From Campylobacter sp. (GTDB lineage: Bacteria > Campylobacterota > Campylobacteria > Campylobacterales > Campylobacteraceae): DNA of 64,000 bases. Both the position numbers and the translations under genes were made by a program. Positions 1 to 8,026 of this stretch are shown in pieces; position 1 is the stretch's first letter, and the number at the start of each line of letters is the position of its first letter. The DNA lies in NCBI RefSeq assembly GCF_019423325.1, contig NZ_JAHZBQ010000002.1, forward strand, positions 248,001 through 312,000, written 5' to 3'. Below the pieces are notes generated by a model. The model worked only from the letters and a program-made list of their open reading frames with translations. It made no database searches and was not told the DNA's origin.

Positions 1-735
1 AGCTAGCGTCACAAAAAGCGTCGGAAAGACCGCTACGATCGAGCCTATCGTAGGAATGAAATTTAGCACGAAAGCTAAAATCCCCCACAGCGCAGCATAT
101 GGGACACCAAGAGCCCACAGCCCAAGTCCGATGAGCGCGCCGGTGCAAGCCGAAGCGATAGTTTTGATTAGTAGATATTTTTTGAGGCTGGAGGCAAATT
201 TCTTCACGAAAGTGTGCGTAGCACGGCTACTTTGCGAAAAATAGCGGATTTTTTCGTCGATCACGGAGCTTTCAAAGACCATAAATGAAACCATTATAAA
301 AATGAAAAATCCCGTCGAGACTATCGAGCCTGTTTTGCGAAGTAGTGCAGATAGCTGCGCGGCGGCTTCGCTCGGATCAATGCCTAGGCTTGCGGCGTTA
401 AGCTCTATGCCGAATAGAGAGAGCTTCGCACTCACGCCTCCTAGCACCTCTTCAAATTTTGCTTGCAGCTCGGGTAGGCGCGCTGAAAATTCCTTGATCG
501 CATCGAAGATGACTGCGCCGAAAAACACTATAATCGCCACGAAAGCGAAAGTGATGATGAGGAAACTAAAGACGCGCCCGACGCGGATCTTTTGGACGTA
601 GAGCACCAGCGGCGAGACGAGCACCGTGATGAAAATAGCTAGCAAAAATGGCACGACGATAGCCTGCGCGGCTTTAAGACCAGCCAGGATGATTACGACG
701 CAAGCAACCGACATCAAGGACATTTGAAGCTTCAA
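1..735 (-). CDS. AI-2E family transporter (permease), 5' part; runs off the window
   Basis: This is the N-terminal 245 codons of a polytopic inner-membrane protein of the AI-2E exporter-like (TqsA/YdiK, PF01594) family; the reading frame is still open at base 1. Hydrophobic segments alternate with an amphipathic, Ala/Leu/Ser-rich loop, and the family's conserved stretch FIPTIGSIVA lies near the window edge. I chose the TTG at 735 because AGGAG (complement of 741-745) sits five bases upstream. An in-frame ATG at 756 lacks a ribosome site, and an ATG at 723 would be too far from it. The family exports or exchanges small solutes and in some bacteria Na+/H+; the substrate here cannot be told from sequence. 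It stands alone, divergent from the methyltransferase at 939. Confidence 0.8.
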   Translation of the reverse strand, partial: MKLQMSLMSVACVVIILAGLKAAQAIVVPFLLAIFITVLVSPLVLYVQKIRVGRVFSFLIITFAFVAIIVFFGAVIFDAIKEFSARLPELQAKFEEVLGGVSAKLSLFGIELNAASLGIDPSEAAAQLSALLRKTGSIVSTGFFIFIMVSFMVFESSVIDEKIRYFSQSSRATHTFVKKFASSLKKYLLIKTIASACTGALIGLGLWALGVPYAALWGILAFVLNFIPTIGSIVAVFPTLFVTLA

Positions 736-938
736 GGATTCTCCTAAATTTGACATTTTCGCAGAGCTTTTACGCGAAATTTTGGTAAAAAGATTTTAAC
801 TAAAATTCCATAAATTTTAAGACGGAATTTTAAAATTTCATCGCAGAATTCTAAGATATGCGCAAATTCTTAGCGGGCGCAAGAAAAGTTAGAATTTTTT
901 GCTAAAATTTTGTGAAATTTACATAAGCAGGATCAAAA

Positions 939-2027
939 ATGAAACTTCCCAAGCAGCTTTTAGACCGCTACGGCGCCGAGCGTCAAAGCGCGGGCGAGGC
1001 GCAGCGGACGGCGAACGCGATCGCCTTCGCGCCGGTGGTCTTTCAGGTCTCGCGACTGATGAAAAAATTTGGAATTTTAAGCGCGCTTAATGAGGCGCGG
1101 GACGGGCTAAGCATAAATGAGATCGCGCAGAAACTCTCGCTTAGTGAATACGCCGTAAAGCTGCTTTTGGAAAGTTCGCTTAGCATCGGCACGGTGCTGC
1201 TGTGCGGCGAGAAATTTCGGCTCAGCAAGGCGGGGTATTTTCTGCTCACCGACGAGATGGTGGACGTTGATATGGACTTCATCCACGACGTGTGCTACGA
1301 GGGGCTATTTAGGCTCGAAGAGACGCTAGAATCGGGCAAACCAGAGGGGCTAAAGGTTTTTGGGCAGTGGGCCACGATCTACGAGGCGCTTTCGCATCTG
1401 CCGCCGCACGTGCGCAAGAGCTGGCTGGCGTTTGATCATTTTTATTCGGATTTGGCGTTTGAGCCCGCGCTAAAGATCATTTTCTCGCGCAAGACGGATA
1501 AAATTTTAGACGTAGGCGGCAATACGGGGCGCTTTGCTAAGCGGTGCGTAGGCTACGACGAAAATGTGCGCGTCACGATAATGGATCTTGCGGGGCAGAT
1601 CGCGCTGATGAAAGACGCCGTCGCAGGCGCGCAGGGCGCAGGGCGCATAGAGGGGCTTGCGGCCGATCTGCTGGATCCCGCCACGCGCTTTCCGTGCGGC
1701 TTTGACGCGATCTGGCTCAGTCAGTTTTTGGACTGCTTCGGCGAGGAGCAGATCGTAAGCATCCTCTCGCGCGCGGCGGAGTCGATGAGCGCGGAGACGC
1801 GGCTTTATATTTTGGAGCCGTTTTGGGACAGGCAGCGCTACGAAACCGCCGCGTATAGCATGACGCAGATCAGCGTGTATTTCGCCGCTATGGCAAACGG
1901 CAATAGCAAAATTTATCATTCGGACGATATGATTAAATTTGCGCAGCGCGCAGGGCTTAAAATTTCGCAAATTCACGACGGACTCGGCGTCGGACACACG
2001 CTGCTTTGTTGCGAAAGGGCGCGCTGA
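939..2027 (+). CDS. SAM-dependent O-methyltransferase-like protein
   Basis: This 362-residue class I methyltransferase has a winged-helix-like N-terminal half (about residues 30-105, in the manner of small-molecule O-methyltransferases) followed by a Rossmann-fold catalytic domain. SAM-binding motif I is visible as LDVGGNTGRFA near residue 190, with an acidic residue at the end of strand 2 (TIMDLAG) and a later FDAIWLSQFLDCF segment like post-I motifs. The substrate is unknown. A TAAAAT-like -10 box lies near 902-908. The stop overlaps the ATG of the next gene (TGATG), so the two are probably translationally coupled. A short degenerate copy of codons for AAYSMTQISVYF from this gene lies inverted at about 2882-2940. 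Confidence 0.75.
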   Translation: MKLPKQLLDRYGAERQSAGEAQRTANAIAFAPVVFQVSRLMKKFGILSALNEARDGLSINEIAQKLSLSEYAVKLLLESSLSIGTVLLCGEKFRLSKAGYFLLTDEMVDVDMDFIHDVCYEGLFRLEETLESGKPEGLKVFGQWATIYEALSHLPPHVRKSWLAFDHFYSDLAFEPALKIIFSRKTDKILDVGGNTGRFAKRCVGYDENVRVTIMDLAGQIALMKDAVAGAQGAGRIEGLAADLLDPATRFPCGFDAIWLSQFLDCFGEEQIVSILSRAAESMSAETRLYILEPFWDRQRYETAAYSMTQISVYFAAMANGNSKIYHSDDMIKFAQRAGLKISQIHDGLGVGHTLLCCERAR

Positions 2028-2506
2028 TGGACGCGCGAAGCTTAAGTGCGCGGCTAAATAGGCCGATTAAAATTTTACTAGTACTACTTGGAGTCGGAAT
2101 TTTGGCAAACGTAGCGATGGAATTTTATGCGGAGAAACAACGCGGCGAGCTAGAGCGAAACTTCTGCGAAAGCAAGCAGGTGCGAGATGCGCTAGTGCGG
2201 ATAAACGAGGGCACGCCGCGCAGGATCGACGATGCTACGACTCTAAAAGGCGCTGCATGCGAAGAGGGTAGCTTCATATACGATTACGCGCTAAATAGCT
2301 CACCGAATTTAGACCTTAGCGCGCTGGATGCGGGTGATGCGGAAATTTTAAAAGAGATGCTGTTTGCTAAGGCGAAGGCCGGCTTTTGCAGCACGGAATT
2401 CTCGCAACGCCTGCGGGAGCTAGGCAAAACGATGGTGTTAAATTACGAGATAGAGGGTTTGCCGCCAATACAGCTAAAGCTTGATAAAAATAGCTGCGAA
2501 CGGTGA
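2027..2506 (+). CDS. small membrane-anchored or exported protein of unknown function, paralogue of the 3082-3459 gene
   Basis: I do not recognise the family. The start is taken as the ATG at 2027, which overlaps the methyltransferase stop, giving about 159 residues; an upstream in-frame ATG at 2006 would lie wholly inside the methyltransferase gene. Near the N-terminus is one hydrophobic helix (IKILLVLLGVGILANVAM), so the rest is probably periplasmic. The body shares a clear signature with the minus-strand protein at 3082-3459: an IN..P.R(I/V)D..TTL.GA.C..G(T/S)FIY.Y.LN run, then a Cys-containing helix and a C-terminal Cys. The paired cysteines suggest disulfides. Coupling to a methyltransferase is the only functional clue. 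Confidence 0.6.
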   Translation: MDARSLSARLNRPIKILLVLLGVGILANVAMEFYAEKQRGELERNFCESKQVRDALVRINEGTPRRIDDATTLKGAACEEGSFIYDYALNSSPNLDLSALDAGDAEILKEMLFAKAKAGFCSTEFSQRLRELGKTMVLNYEIEGLPPIQLKLDKNSCER

Positions 2507-2881
2507 ATTTTAAAACCCAAGCGAGGTATTTGATTAGTCGCGTTTTGTGTGGCGGCACATTGGCGGCTGGCACCTCTGCAAGTTTGTGAACAGGCTCATG
2601 CTTTGACGCAGAATTTTATTGCGAGCAGATCGCGGATAAAATTTAGCAAGATTTTATCGCTGCAAACGTAGCGTAATAAATCCTAAAATTCTGACTCAAA
2701 ATCTACGATGCTGTTTCAAATAAAATTCCGTAACTTATAGAATTTCGCGCGAAAGCTTTACGCGGTGTTTGCGCTGCTACATAGATATAATTCCGCGTGA
2801 AATAGTAAAATTTTAATGAAAAACGCCACTGGCAGAACCCAGCACGAAATTAGATCGCGGCTCAAAAAGGACTCGGCGCGT
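2507..2881. other. intergenic stretch without a convincing gene
   Basis: The stretch holds short AAATTT/GAATTT strings and frequent stops in all frames. Nothing recognisable is seen apart from the relic beginning at 2882 on the minus strand. Confidence 0.5.
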
Positions 2882-2968
2882 TTAGCGCTTTGTGGCGACG
2901 AAATACACGCTGATATGCGTCATACTATACGCGGCGGCGCTGTAAAAGCTAAGCAGAAATTTTAGCAT
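2882..2968 (-). pseudogene. relic of a second methyltransferase copy (or a 28-residue micro-ORF)
   Basis: On the minus strand, roughly 45 bases at about 2892-2937 match the methyltransferase gene at 1848-1892 with only a handful of differences. The match is in the same reading frame (AAYSMTHISVYFVAT against AAYSMTQISVYFAAM). Around it the similarity stops, leaving an ATG-to-TAA frame of 28 codons whose other residues (MLKFLLSF) are hydrophobic. The simplest reading is the decayed remnant of an inverted paralogue. A real short membrane peptide cannot be excluded, but I see no clear ribosome site. Confidence 0.5.
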
Positions 2969-3081
2969 GTTGCTTTTGCACAGGCGAAATCAAAAGCGAA
3001 GCGGATAAATTTTAAACGGATGCTGCGCGGGCGAGCAGGCAAAGGCTCACGCCGCGCTAAATTTTAAATCCTGCACAAGCG

Positions 3082-3459
3082 CTACTTGCAGTCGCTAGGC
3101 TTAAATTCTACCCTTATAAATTCTTCGCCACTTTTTATCTTATAGCTCCATATCGCGCTGTTTATTAACGGATGCATTACCTTCATCTGGTTGCAAAAAA
3201 TTTGCTTATTTTGGCTATCTATGACATTTTGTATCACGGTTTTTTGATCATTTCCAACACTGTCAAATTTTAGCCCCATGCCGTCGTTTAGCTCGTAGTT
3301 GTAGATAAAAGTGCCGTCTTTGCACTCGGCGCCCGTTAAAGTGGTAATCTCATCGACTCTCAGCGGTGCACTCTTATTGATACCTTCCACAGCCGCTTTG
3401 AGCTGGACATTATCGCAGCTTGGTGCCGCAAAAAGCGCCGCGAAAGCAAACGGAAGCAA
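3082..3459 (-). CDS. small exported protein, paralogue of the 2027-2506 gene; 5' end apparently damaged
   Basis: The frame encodes 125 residues from a TTG. The sequence begins with LPFAFAALFAAPSC, the hydrophobic and cleavage part of a Sec signal peptide, but has no positively charged n-region. About 20 bases upstream is a good AAGGAG. Just after it lies ACGAAAAAG, where a normal gene would read ATG-Lys-Lys: one base is changed and the A-run is one base short of the correct frame. So either the gene is silenced by a start-codon change plus a one-base deletion, or it starts weakly at TTG. The mature part shares the IN..P.R.D..TTL.GA.C..G.FIY.Y.LN signature with the protein at 2027-2506. Function unknown. 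Confidence 0.55.
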   Translation of the reverse strand: MLPFAFAALFAAPSCDNVQLKAAVEGINKSAPLRVDEITTLTGAECKDGTFIYNYELNDGMGLKFDSVGNDQKTVIQNVIDSQNKQIFCNQMKVMHPLINSAIWSYKIKSGEEFIRVEFKPSDCK

Positions 3460-3982
3460 TAAAACTTTTTCGTAATTCTCTCCTTAAAAAATTTAGTAAT
3501 GACATAAAAATTAATATTAATCGGTGCTTTAAATTTAGGGCGAATTTTTGGTACTGCAAATATGGAATTTTATGCAAGCGTAGCAGCGAACGCGAAAAGT
3601 TTATTTGCGGAGCTTAGCCCTAAAAAACGTAATTAGGCAGTATGTCAAAGTGCGGAATTTATTGGCTCGCCGCACCTTAAATATGAGCTGCCAAGTTAAT
3701 TTCATAACGCGATTTTTGCGGAATTTACGCAACTTGCGGGATTAAATTTGATGCCTAGAGTGCTGGCAAACTCGATATCAAAATCCAATGCCCCAAATGA
3801 GTAAATACCGCAAGAAAGCGCATCTATGGGAGCTTTAAAGCCATGCTAATTATATCGCAGAGCTTAGGCGCAACGATCCGCAAGCACGCGCCTCAAGATC
3901 GCCGCGACAAATTTTACCACAAGACGGCGGGCAAAAATAATCGACCAGATGCCGCTTACCACGCACAAAGGCGCAAGCGCGA
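3460..3982. other. 523-bp gap with no convincing gene
   Basis: The right-hand part carries a short hydrophobic open frame on the minus strand directly after the lipoprotein gene's stop, but it has no start codon of its own. The left-hand part is AT-rich upstream DNA of the 3082-3459 gene. I see no RNA gene or repeat here. Confidence 0.5.
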
Positions 3983-4597
3983 TTAGTTGTCGTTGATTAC
4001 GTCCAAAATCTCTCTGGCGTGCACGGCGTAATCATTCGCCATCGATTTTTGAAAGATTCCGCCGATCTGTGCGTATGAGCCCTGACCGCCGCCGAAGAAT
4101 TCCTCCTCGCCGAAGTTGCGCTCGTTTACGGCGATATTTTGGTTGTAGATCGGCTTTCCATTTTTAAACATTTTTAAACGTAGATTGTAGCGCACATAGG
4201 GCTTTGCCGAAACGTCGATGCCGTCGGAGCTGTAAAAGCCAAAGCCGAACGAACTAAGCTCAGGCGCGATGACGAGCCCTTTGCCTTGCAGCGCTTTTTC
4301 GTCGTCGGTAACGCTTACGCGCCTTAGGTAGGTGCCGAAGAAGCGCTTTGCCTCGCCTGCGACGAACTCGCCGACGTCGATTTTAAGCTCATCGTCTCTG
4401 CCTAACTTCGAGCTTGCGACGTAGCTTTTTGTCCCCATTAGCTCGCCAGGGATGTAAATGAGCGCACTTTGCATGGCGTTAGTCGCGCTTATAGTATCGT
4501 CAAACGGCGCCACATCGGCGTTTTGATTAAACTGCACTTCATATGCACAACCGCTAAAAAGCGCGCAAACTATTGCGGCTAGAAAGAAATTTTTCAT
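3983..4597 (-). CDS. putative lipoprotein of unknown function
   Basis: The protein is about 204 residues with a lipoprotein signal peptide ending in the lipobox LFSGC, so the mature Cys should be acylated and the protein tethered to a membrane. I prefer the ATG at 4597 over the one at 4609: the sequence between them, GGAGCAAACA, supplies a ribosome site at ideal spacing for 4597. The mature part has mixed alpha/beta character with a Gly/Phe-rich patch (FGEEEFFGGGQGSY) and no family I can name. Its promoter region contains one copy of the 31-bp direct repeat at 4628-4658. Confidence 0.65.
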   Translation of the reverse strand: MKNFFLAAIVCALFSGCAYEVQFNQNADVAPFDDTISATNAMQSALIYIPGELMGTKSYVASSKLGRDDELKIDVGEFVAGEAKRFFGTYLRRVSVTDDEKALQGKGLVIAPELSSFGFGFYSSDGIDVSAKPYVRYNLRLKMFKNGKPIYNQNIAVNERNFGEEEFFGGGQGSYAQIGGIFQKSMANDYAVHAREILDVINDN

Positions 4598-4627
4598 TGT
4601 TTGCTCCATGTAAAAATTTTTGTAATT

Positions 4628-4658
4628 CTACCCCGCGGGTCTAAATTTTACGCTGAAA
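4628..4658. repeat. 31-bp perfect direct repeat, copy 1
   Basis: The string beginning CTACCCCGCGGGTCTAAATT at 4628 recurs without a mismatch at 5881-5911 in the same orientation. The two copies bracket an AT-rich membrane gene and a paralogue remnant. The sequence is not palindromic overall, although its CCGCGG core is. Confidence 0.9.
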
Positions 4659-4674
4659 CGGACGGAATCGCTCT

Positions 4675-5526
4675 TTAATCCAAGCTAAAAAATCGCCTAA
4701 GCTTTCGCTTAAACGTGTCTTTTGGAATTTGCGTATCGCTAAAATCATCGCTCCAAATTTCGTTTTTATCGGTAAACAAGCCTTTATTTTGCGCCTGCGG
4801 CATAAAGACCACTTTATCCGTAACTTGGACGCCTTTTTGCTTAAAATACTCTAGTATCTCATCCAGATCTCGCCTAGAATATATATTTATAAGGAAGTAA
4901 TTTCTATTTTTGAACCTTAGCACGATATTTTTGCGGATTAAGCCCAAAGGCTCATCCGCTCTTATCAGCATATAAATTTTAAACGGCAAGATGAACAATA
5001 TGAAATTTATCGTATGATATAAAAACAATACAACCTTTCCTATGTGTACCCCTATGGACGATTTTTTATACAGCTCGTAGGACGAAAAATAGTGAAATCT
5101 ACCGAAGCTATTGTATAGCTCCGATATAACACAAAAACTCGCCTTATCTATATCGCAGGCATCGCAAATTTTTATTATTTCCTCTTTCTTGACAAAATAA
5201 AAATCATTTAGCGCCTGATTTAGCGATCCGGGCTTATCGTCGAAAGCATTTATATAGCTGATTTTATTATTTTCCAATAAAAAATACGCGGGACTGCCCT
5301 TTCTTTTAATAGGCCAAAGTAATGTAGCCGGCAACAATAAAAAGACCACTACGATAAACATAACTAAATCGGCACTAAAATGCGTGTAAAATTTCAAGTT
5401 TAACGGAGTAACTTCTAAATTGAATATTTTATATAAGCAACCGAGTGAAAGAAAAAGAACGATATTGTTTTGAAAGTAAACCGCTCTGTCTATGATTTTA
5501 ATCGGCTCTTTGTCGTAATCCTTCAT
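4675..5526 (-). CDS. AT-rich membrane protein of unknown function, flanked by direct repeats
   Basis: The protein has about 283 residues from the ATG at 5526, which has AAGGAA just upstream; the longer frame from 5571 has no ribosome site. It has two N-terminal hydrophobic segments (around residues 20-80), a soluble middle, two more membrane segments near residues 165-195 (VVLFLYHTINFILFILPFKI), and a C-terminal domain beginning IVLRFKNRNYFLINIYSRRD with a basic tail. The layout resembles the next gene at 5923-6612, whose C-terminus also ends in a short beta-like unit plus a helix, so distant paralogy is possible. Codon use is clearly more AT-rich than in its neighbours, suggesting recent acquisition. 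I cannot assign a function. Confidence 0.55.
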   Translation of the reverse strand: MKDYDKEPIKIIDRAVYFQNNIVLFLSLGCLYKIFNLEVTPLNLKFYTHFSADLVMFIVVVFLLLPATLLWPIKRKGSPAYFLLENNKISYINAFDDKPGSLNQALNDFYFVKKEEIIKICDACDIDKASFCVISELYNSFGRFHYFSSYELYKKSSIGVHIGKVVLFLYHTINFILFILPFKIYMLIRADEPLGLIRKNIVLRFKNRNYFLINIYSRRDLDEILEYFKQKGVQVTDKVVFMPQAQNKGLFTDKNEIWSDDFSDTQIPKDTFKRKLRRFFSLD

Positions 5527-5794
5527 AAAATTCCTTTTCGGTATGATTTTTGACGAAGCGCATTTTATCACCGCCTCGCTTTCGACGCGTTTAAGAGCGT
5601 AGGATATTTGCGGAGGCGCTTGCGGCGAGGCGAGTTGCGACGAGCGGCGATCATCCTCGTTAAGCGGACGGACAATGTGAATCCTTGCGACTAATTATGA
5701 GGCTTTTTAGACACAGAGCGAGCTTGTTTGCGACTGCTTAGAGGACTACTGCGAGTACTGAGCGATCTCATCTGCGACTGCCGCGGGCAGAATT

Positions 5795-5880
5795 TCACTC
5801 GAAATCCAGCCCCAATCTCGCCGTGAAATACTCGCGCAGCATCCGCCTTTGTGCTTCGTTTACGTTTAGCCGTAGCCAGA
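5795..5880 (-). pseudogene. C-terminal remnant of a paralogue of the 5923-6612 membrane protein
   Basis: On the minus strand, directly after the repeat copy at 5881-5911, a frame ending in TGA reads WLRLNVNEAQRRMLREYF and a few more residues. It lines up with the C-terminus of the adjacent intact gene (CIRPSRAEREALRIYFLKNF). The repeat carries a stop in this frame and no start is present, so this is a tail fragment rather than a gene. The rest of the 5572-5922 gap has nothing else I recognise. Confidence 0.45.
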
Positions 5881-5911
5881 CTACCCCGCGGGTCTAAATT
5901 TTACGCTGAAA
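5881..5911. repeat. 31-bp perfect direct repeat, copy 2
   Basis: This is identical to 4628-4658. It lies 11 bp downstream of the stop of the 5923-6612 gene, between that gene and the C-terminal remnant of its paralogue. Confidence 0.9.
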
Positions 5912-5922
5912 ACCGAAAAATT

Positions 5923-6612
5923 TCACGCCTTAATGTCGTAGCTGAAATTTTTCAAAAAATATATACGTAAAGCTTCGCGCTCGGCGCGGCTAGGACGGAT
6001 GCAAAAAAATACCGCCGCGCCCGTATCGTCCCTCCCGCGCAGTAGCAGGCAGTCGCGCAGTCGTAGCCCCGCTCGTCCGTCTAGCCTCCGCGCGACGACG
6101 AGCTTTGAGGCGATCAAAATAGCAAAAATGCCCGCCGCTGCATAGATCGCAGCTTCGACAAAGCCGAATTTGATCGTCAAAAACACGCCCGCGACGTATG
6201 CGAAAAGAAGCAAGAATTTTAAAATTTCTTGCAGTTTCAAAAACCGCTCGTAGCTTATAAACGGCACGCGAAACGTCCGCACGAAGCCGAACGACGGCTC
6301 TATCAGATCGACGCATCCAAGCATAAGATCGTATTTGTCTAGCCCTCTGCGAAAGGATATTTTAAGCTCGTCAAATTCCACGCGCGCCGCCTCTTTGCTA
6401 CCGCTTCGCAGATAAAGTAACGCTAAAAACATAAAAACGATCGTCAGGCTGGGCTTGGCTCGCTGCGAGCGTAGCGGGCTATCCGTATAAAACAGCTCCC
6501 CCGATCCGCCGATGTCTAAAGAGATAAAAATGCAAAAAAACGCAAGGATAGAGGCGGAGAAAATTCTATAAAATGTATCGTCGCAGATAAGGCTGAATTC
6601 GGGCTTTTGCAT
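5923..6612 (-). CDS. membrane protein of unknown function
   Basis: The protein has 229 residues with hydrophobic segments near residues 15-33 (ASILAFFCIFISL), 55-68 and 130-170 (LLLFAYVAGVFLTI, AAIYAAAGIFAILIASKLVV), and a C-terminal soluble unit (LRLRDCLLLRGRDDTGAAV...). Its start overlaps the stop of the acetyltransferase upstream, so the two are probably co-transcribed and coupled. A fragment resembling its last 27 residues follows at 5795-5880. The order of membrane pair, loop, membrane pair and beta-rich tail recalls bacterial PH-domain-like membrane proteins, but I would not name a family. Confidence 0.55.
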   Translation of the reverse strand: MQKPEFSLICDDTFYRIFSASILAFFCIFISLDIGGSGELFYTDSPLRSQRAKPSLTIVFMFLALLYLRSGSKEAARVEFDELKISFRRGLDKYDLMLGCVDLIEPSFGFVRTFRVPFISYERFLKLQEILKFLLLFAYVAGVFLTIKFGFVEAAIYAAAGIFAILIASKLVVARRLDGRAGLRLRDCLLLRGRDDTGAAVFFCIRPSRAEREALRIYFLKNFSYDIKA

Positions 6613-7895
6613 CAGTTTTTGTATAGCGGCGCGTCGGTGATTTTAAATCTAAATTTATTGCCCGCGCCGATAAATTTCACGAAGCTCGCTACGTCAAAGC
6701 CCTGCTGCGGCGCGCTTAGCGGCGGCTTAGCAAGGATCTCGAAGCTTAGCCCCGCGTAGTTGAAAAACTTGCCGCAGCGCCGAAAGCCGTGCCTGCCGTA
6801 GAATTCTATGCGGCGCAGGCGCTGCGCGAGATTGGGCGCGTCCTCGTGCGGCGGCTCGACGTCAAGGACAATCTGCGCGCTTGGATTTTGCTCGGAGATG
6901 AGCGCAAGCAACCTTGAGCCAATCCCTAGCCCGCGAAATTTCGCATCGATGCCGAGGTAGGCCACGTAAAAAATCTCGCTCCCCCCGCCGCTTGGAATTT
7001 CGCTCTCATCGTAGTGCAAAATCTTTCCCTTTACGGTATCGGACGAAATTTCGCTCTTCATAGCGCTCGGTGGAATTTCGTCGTGCACGCTCACATTTGA
7101 AATTTTATCTGTCGTGGCACCGCAACATAGAATTTCTCCCGCACTCATCTGCTTTAAATCGCCGTCTGCGCCTTCTATATTATAGCTCACTAGCCCTTGA
7201 TCCGCGCCCGCGCCCAAAACCCCGTCGCTAGCGCTTAAATCTAAAATTTCATCGCTCGTAACGTAGCTTGAAATTTCGTCGCTCGCAGCGCCGAAAGATC
7301 CCGCATTACAAGCGAATTCCGCGCCGCTATGGGCTTTGGATCTTAAAATTTTATCCGCATTTAGGCGAGGCGGCGGCTGTTTGTGGTGCGAAACCGCGCG
7401 CTTGTAGGTTTGCTCGGTTCTATAGACGAAAAAGCCAACCAGCTCCTCGCCGTTTAAATTTTGCGCCGCCGCATTGGAATTTTCGCTTGCCTCTGCGCTG
7501 GGATTTTTACTTTCCAAGCTGGATTTTTCACACGTCGCATTGGATTTTTTACCTATCACGCTGCGATTTTCGGAATTCAAAGAGGCTAATTCTACCGCGC
7601 CGCAGTCGCTCGCATCGGAATTTTTACTCGCAGCATCGCGATCTTGGCTCGTTTCGCAGCAATCCTGCTTCGGCGCGCATAAATTTTCGCTCGCCGCGCT
7701 GGAATTTTTATCAGCCGCGCCAACGCCCAGGGCGTTAAAATCCTCGAATATCGCCGCGATTTCGAGCTGTCCTTTACGCGACATTTTTAAGAAATTTTTT
7801 ATGCTGATACGCTCGATTTCGGGGAACGCTGCGACGTTGATCGCCTCTATGCGCGCGATCAGCGCCGAGTCTTCGCCGATACGCTCAAGTCTCAT
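6612..7895 (-). CDS. GNAT-family N-acetyltransferase carrying two large low-complexity inserts
   Basis: The acetyl-CoA-binding motif A is clear (AKFRGLGIGSRLL, about residues 317-330), followed by an EFYGRHGFRR segment typical of GNAT C-terminal strands. The N-terminal first strand and helices (residues 1-53) and a middle strand GEELVGFFVYRTEQTY are also recognisable. Between these lie two inserts rich in Ser, Ala, Asn, Glu and Asp, at about residues 54-148 and 180-303. They raise the length to 427 against roughly 150-200 for an ordinary family member. The start has AAGGAGG seven bases upstream. Substrate unknown. Downstream is the coupled membrane protein; aroC lies upstream on the same strand across about 130 bp. 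Confidence 0.7.
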   Translation of the reverse strand: MRLERIGEDSALIARIEAINVAAFPEIERISIKNFLKMSRKGQLEIAAIFEDFNALGVGAADKNSSAASENLCAPKQDCCETSQDRDAASKNSDASDCGAVELASLNSENRSVIGKKSNATCEKSSLESKNPSAEASENSNAAAQNLNGEELVGFFVYRTEQTYKRAVSHHKQPPPRLNADKILRSKAHSGAEFACNAGSFGAASDEISSYVTSDEILDLSASDGVLGAGADQGLVSYNIEGADGDLKQMSAGEILCCGATTDKISNVSVHDEIPPSAMKSEISSDTVKGKILHYDESEIPSGGGSEIFYVAYLGIDAKFRGLGIGSRLLALISEQNPSAQIVLDVEPPHEDAPNLAQRLRRIEFYGRHGFRRCGKFFNYAGLSFEILAKPPLSAPQQGFDVASFVKFIGAGNKFRFKITDAPLYKN

Positions 7896-8026
7896 TTTGC
7901 CCTCCTTGTCGCGATAGGCCTACCGCGTAAATTTAAAATTTGCCCGCCTAACTCGCGGGGATTTCATCGCTCGACCCTTAAATTTAATGAAATTTCGCAA
8001 AATTTCGCCGCGCCGCTCGTCTAAAT

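Noticed and set aside
3866..3985. Hydrophobic minus-strand frame (LAPLCVVSGIWSIIFARRLV) after the lipoprotein stop
   Set aside because: It has no start codon of its own in the frame and continues out of frame from the lipoprotein gene. It could be a frameshifted tail, but nothing supports it.
7268..7917. Overlapping plus-strand frames opposite the GNAT gene
   Set aside because: They are shadows created by the low-complexity inserts on the minus strand. They are rich in Arg/Ser/Phe, with no start signals.
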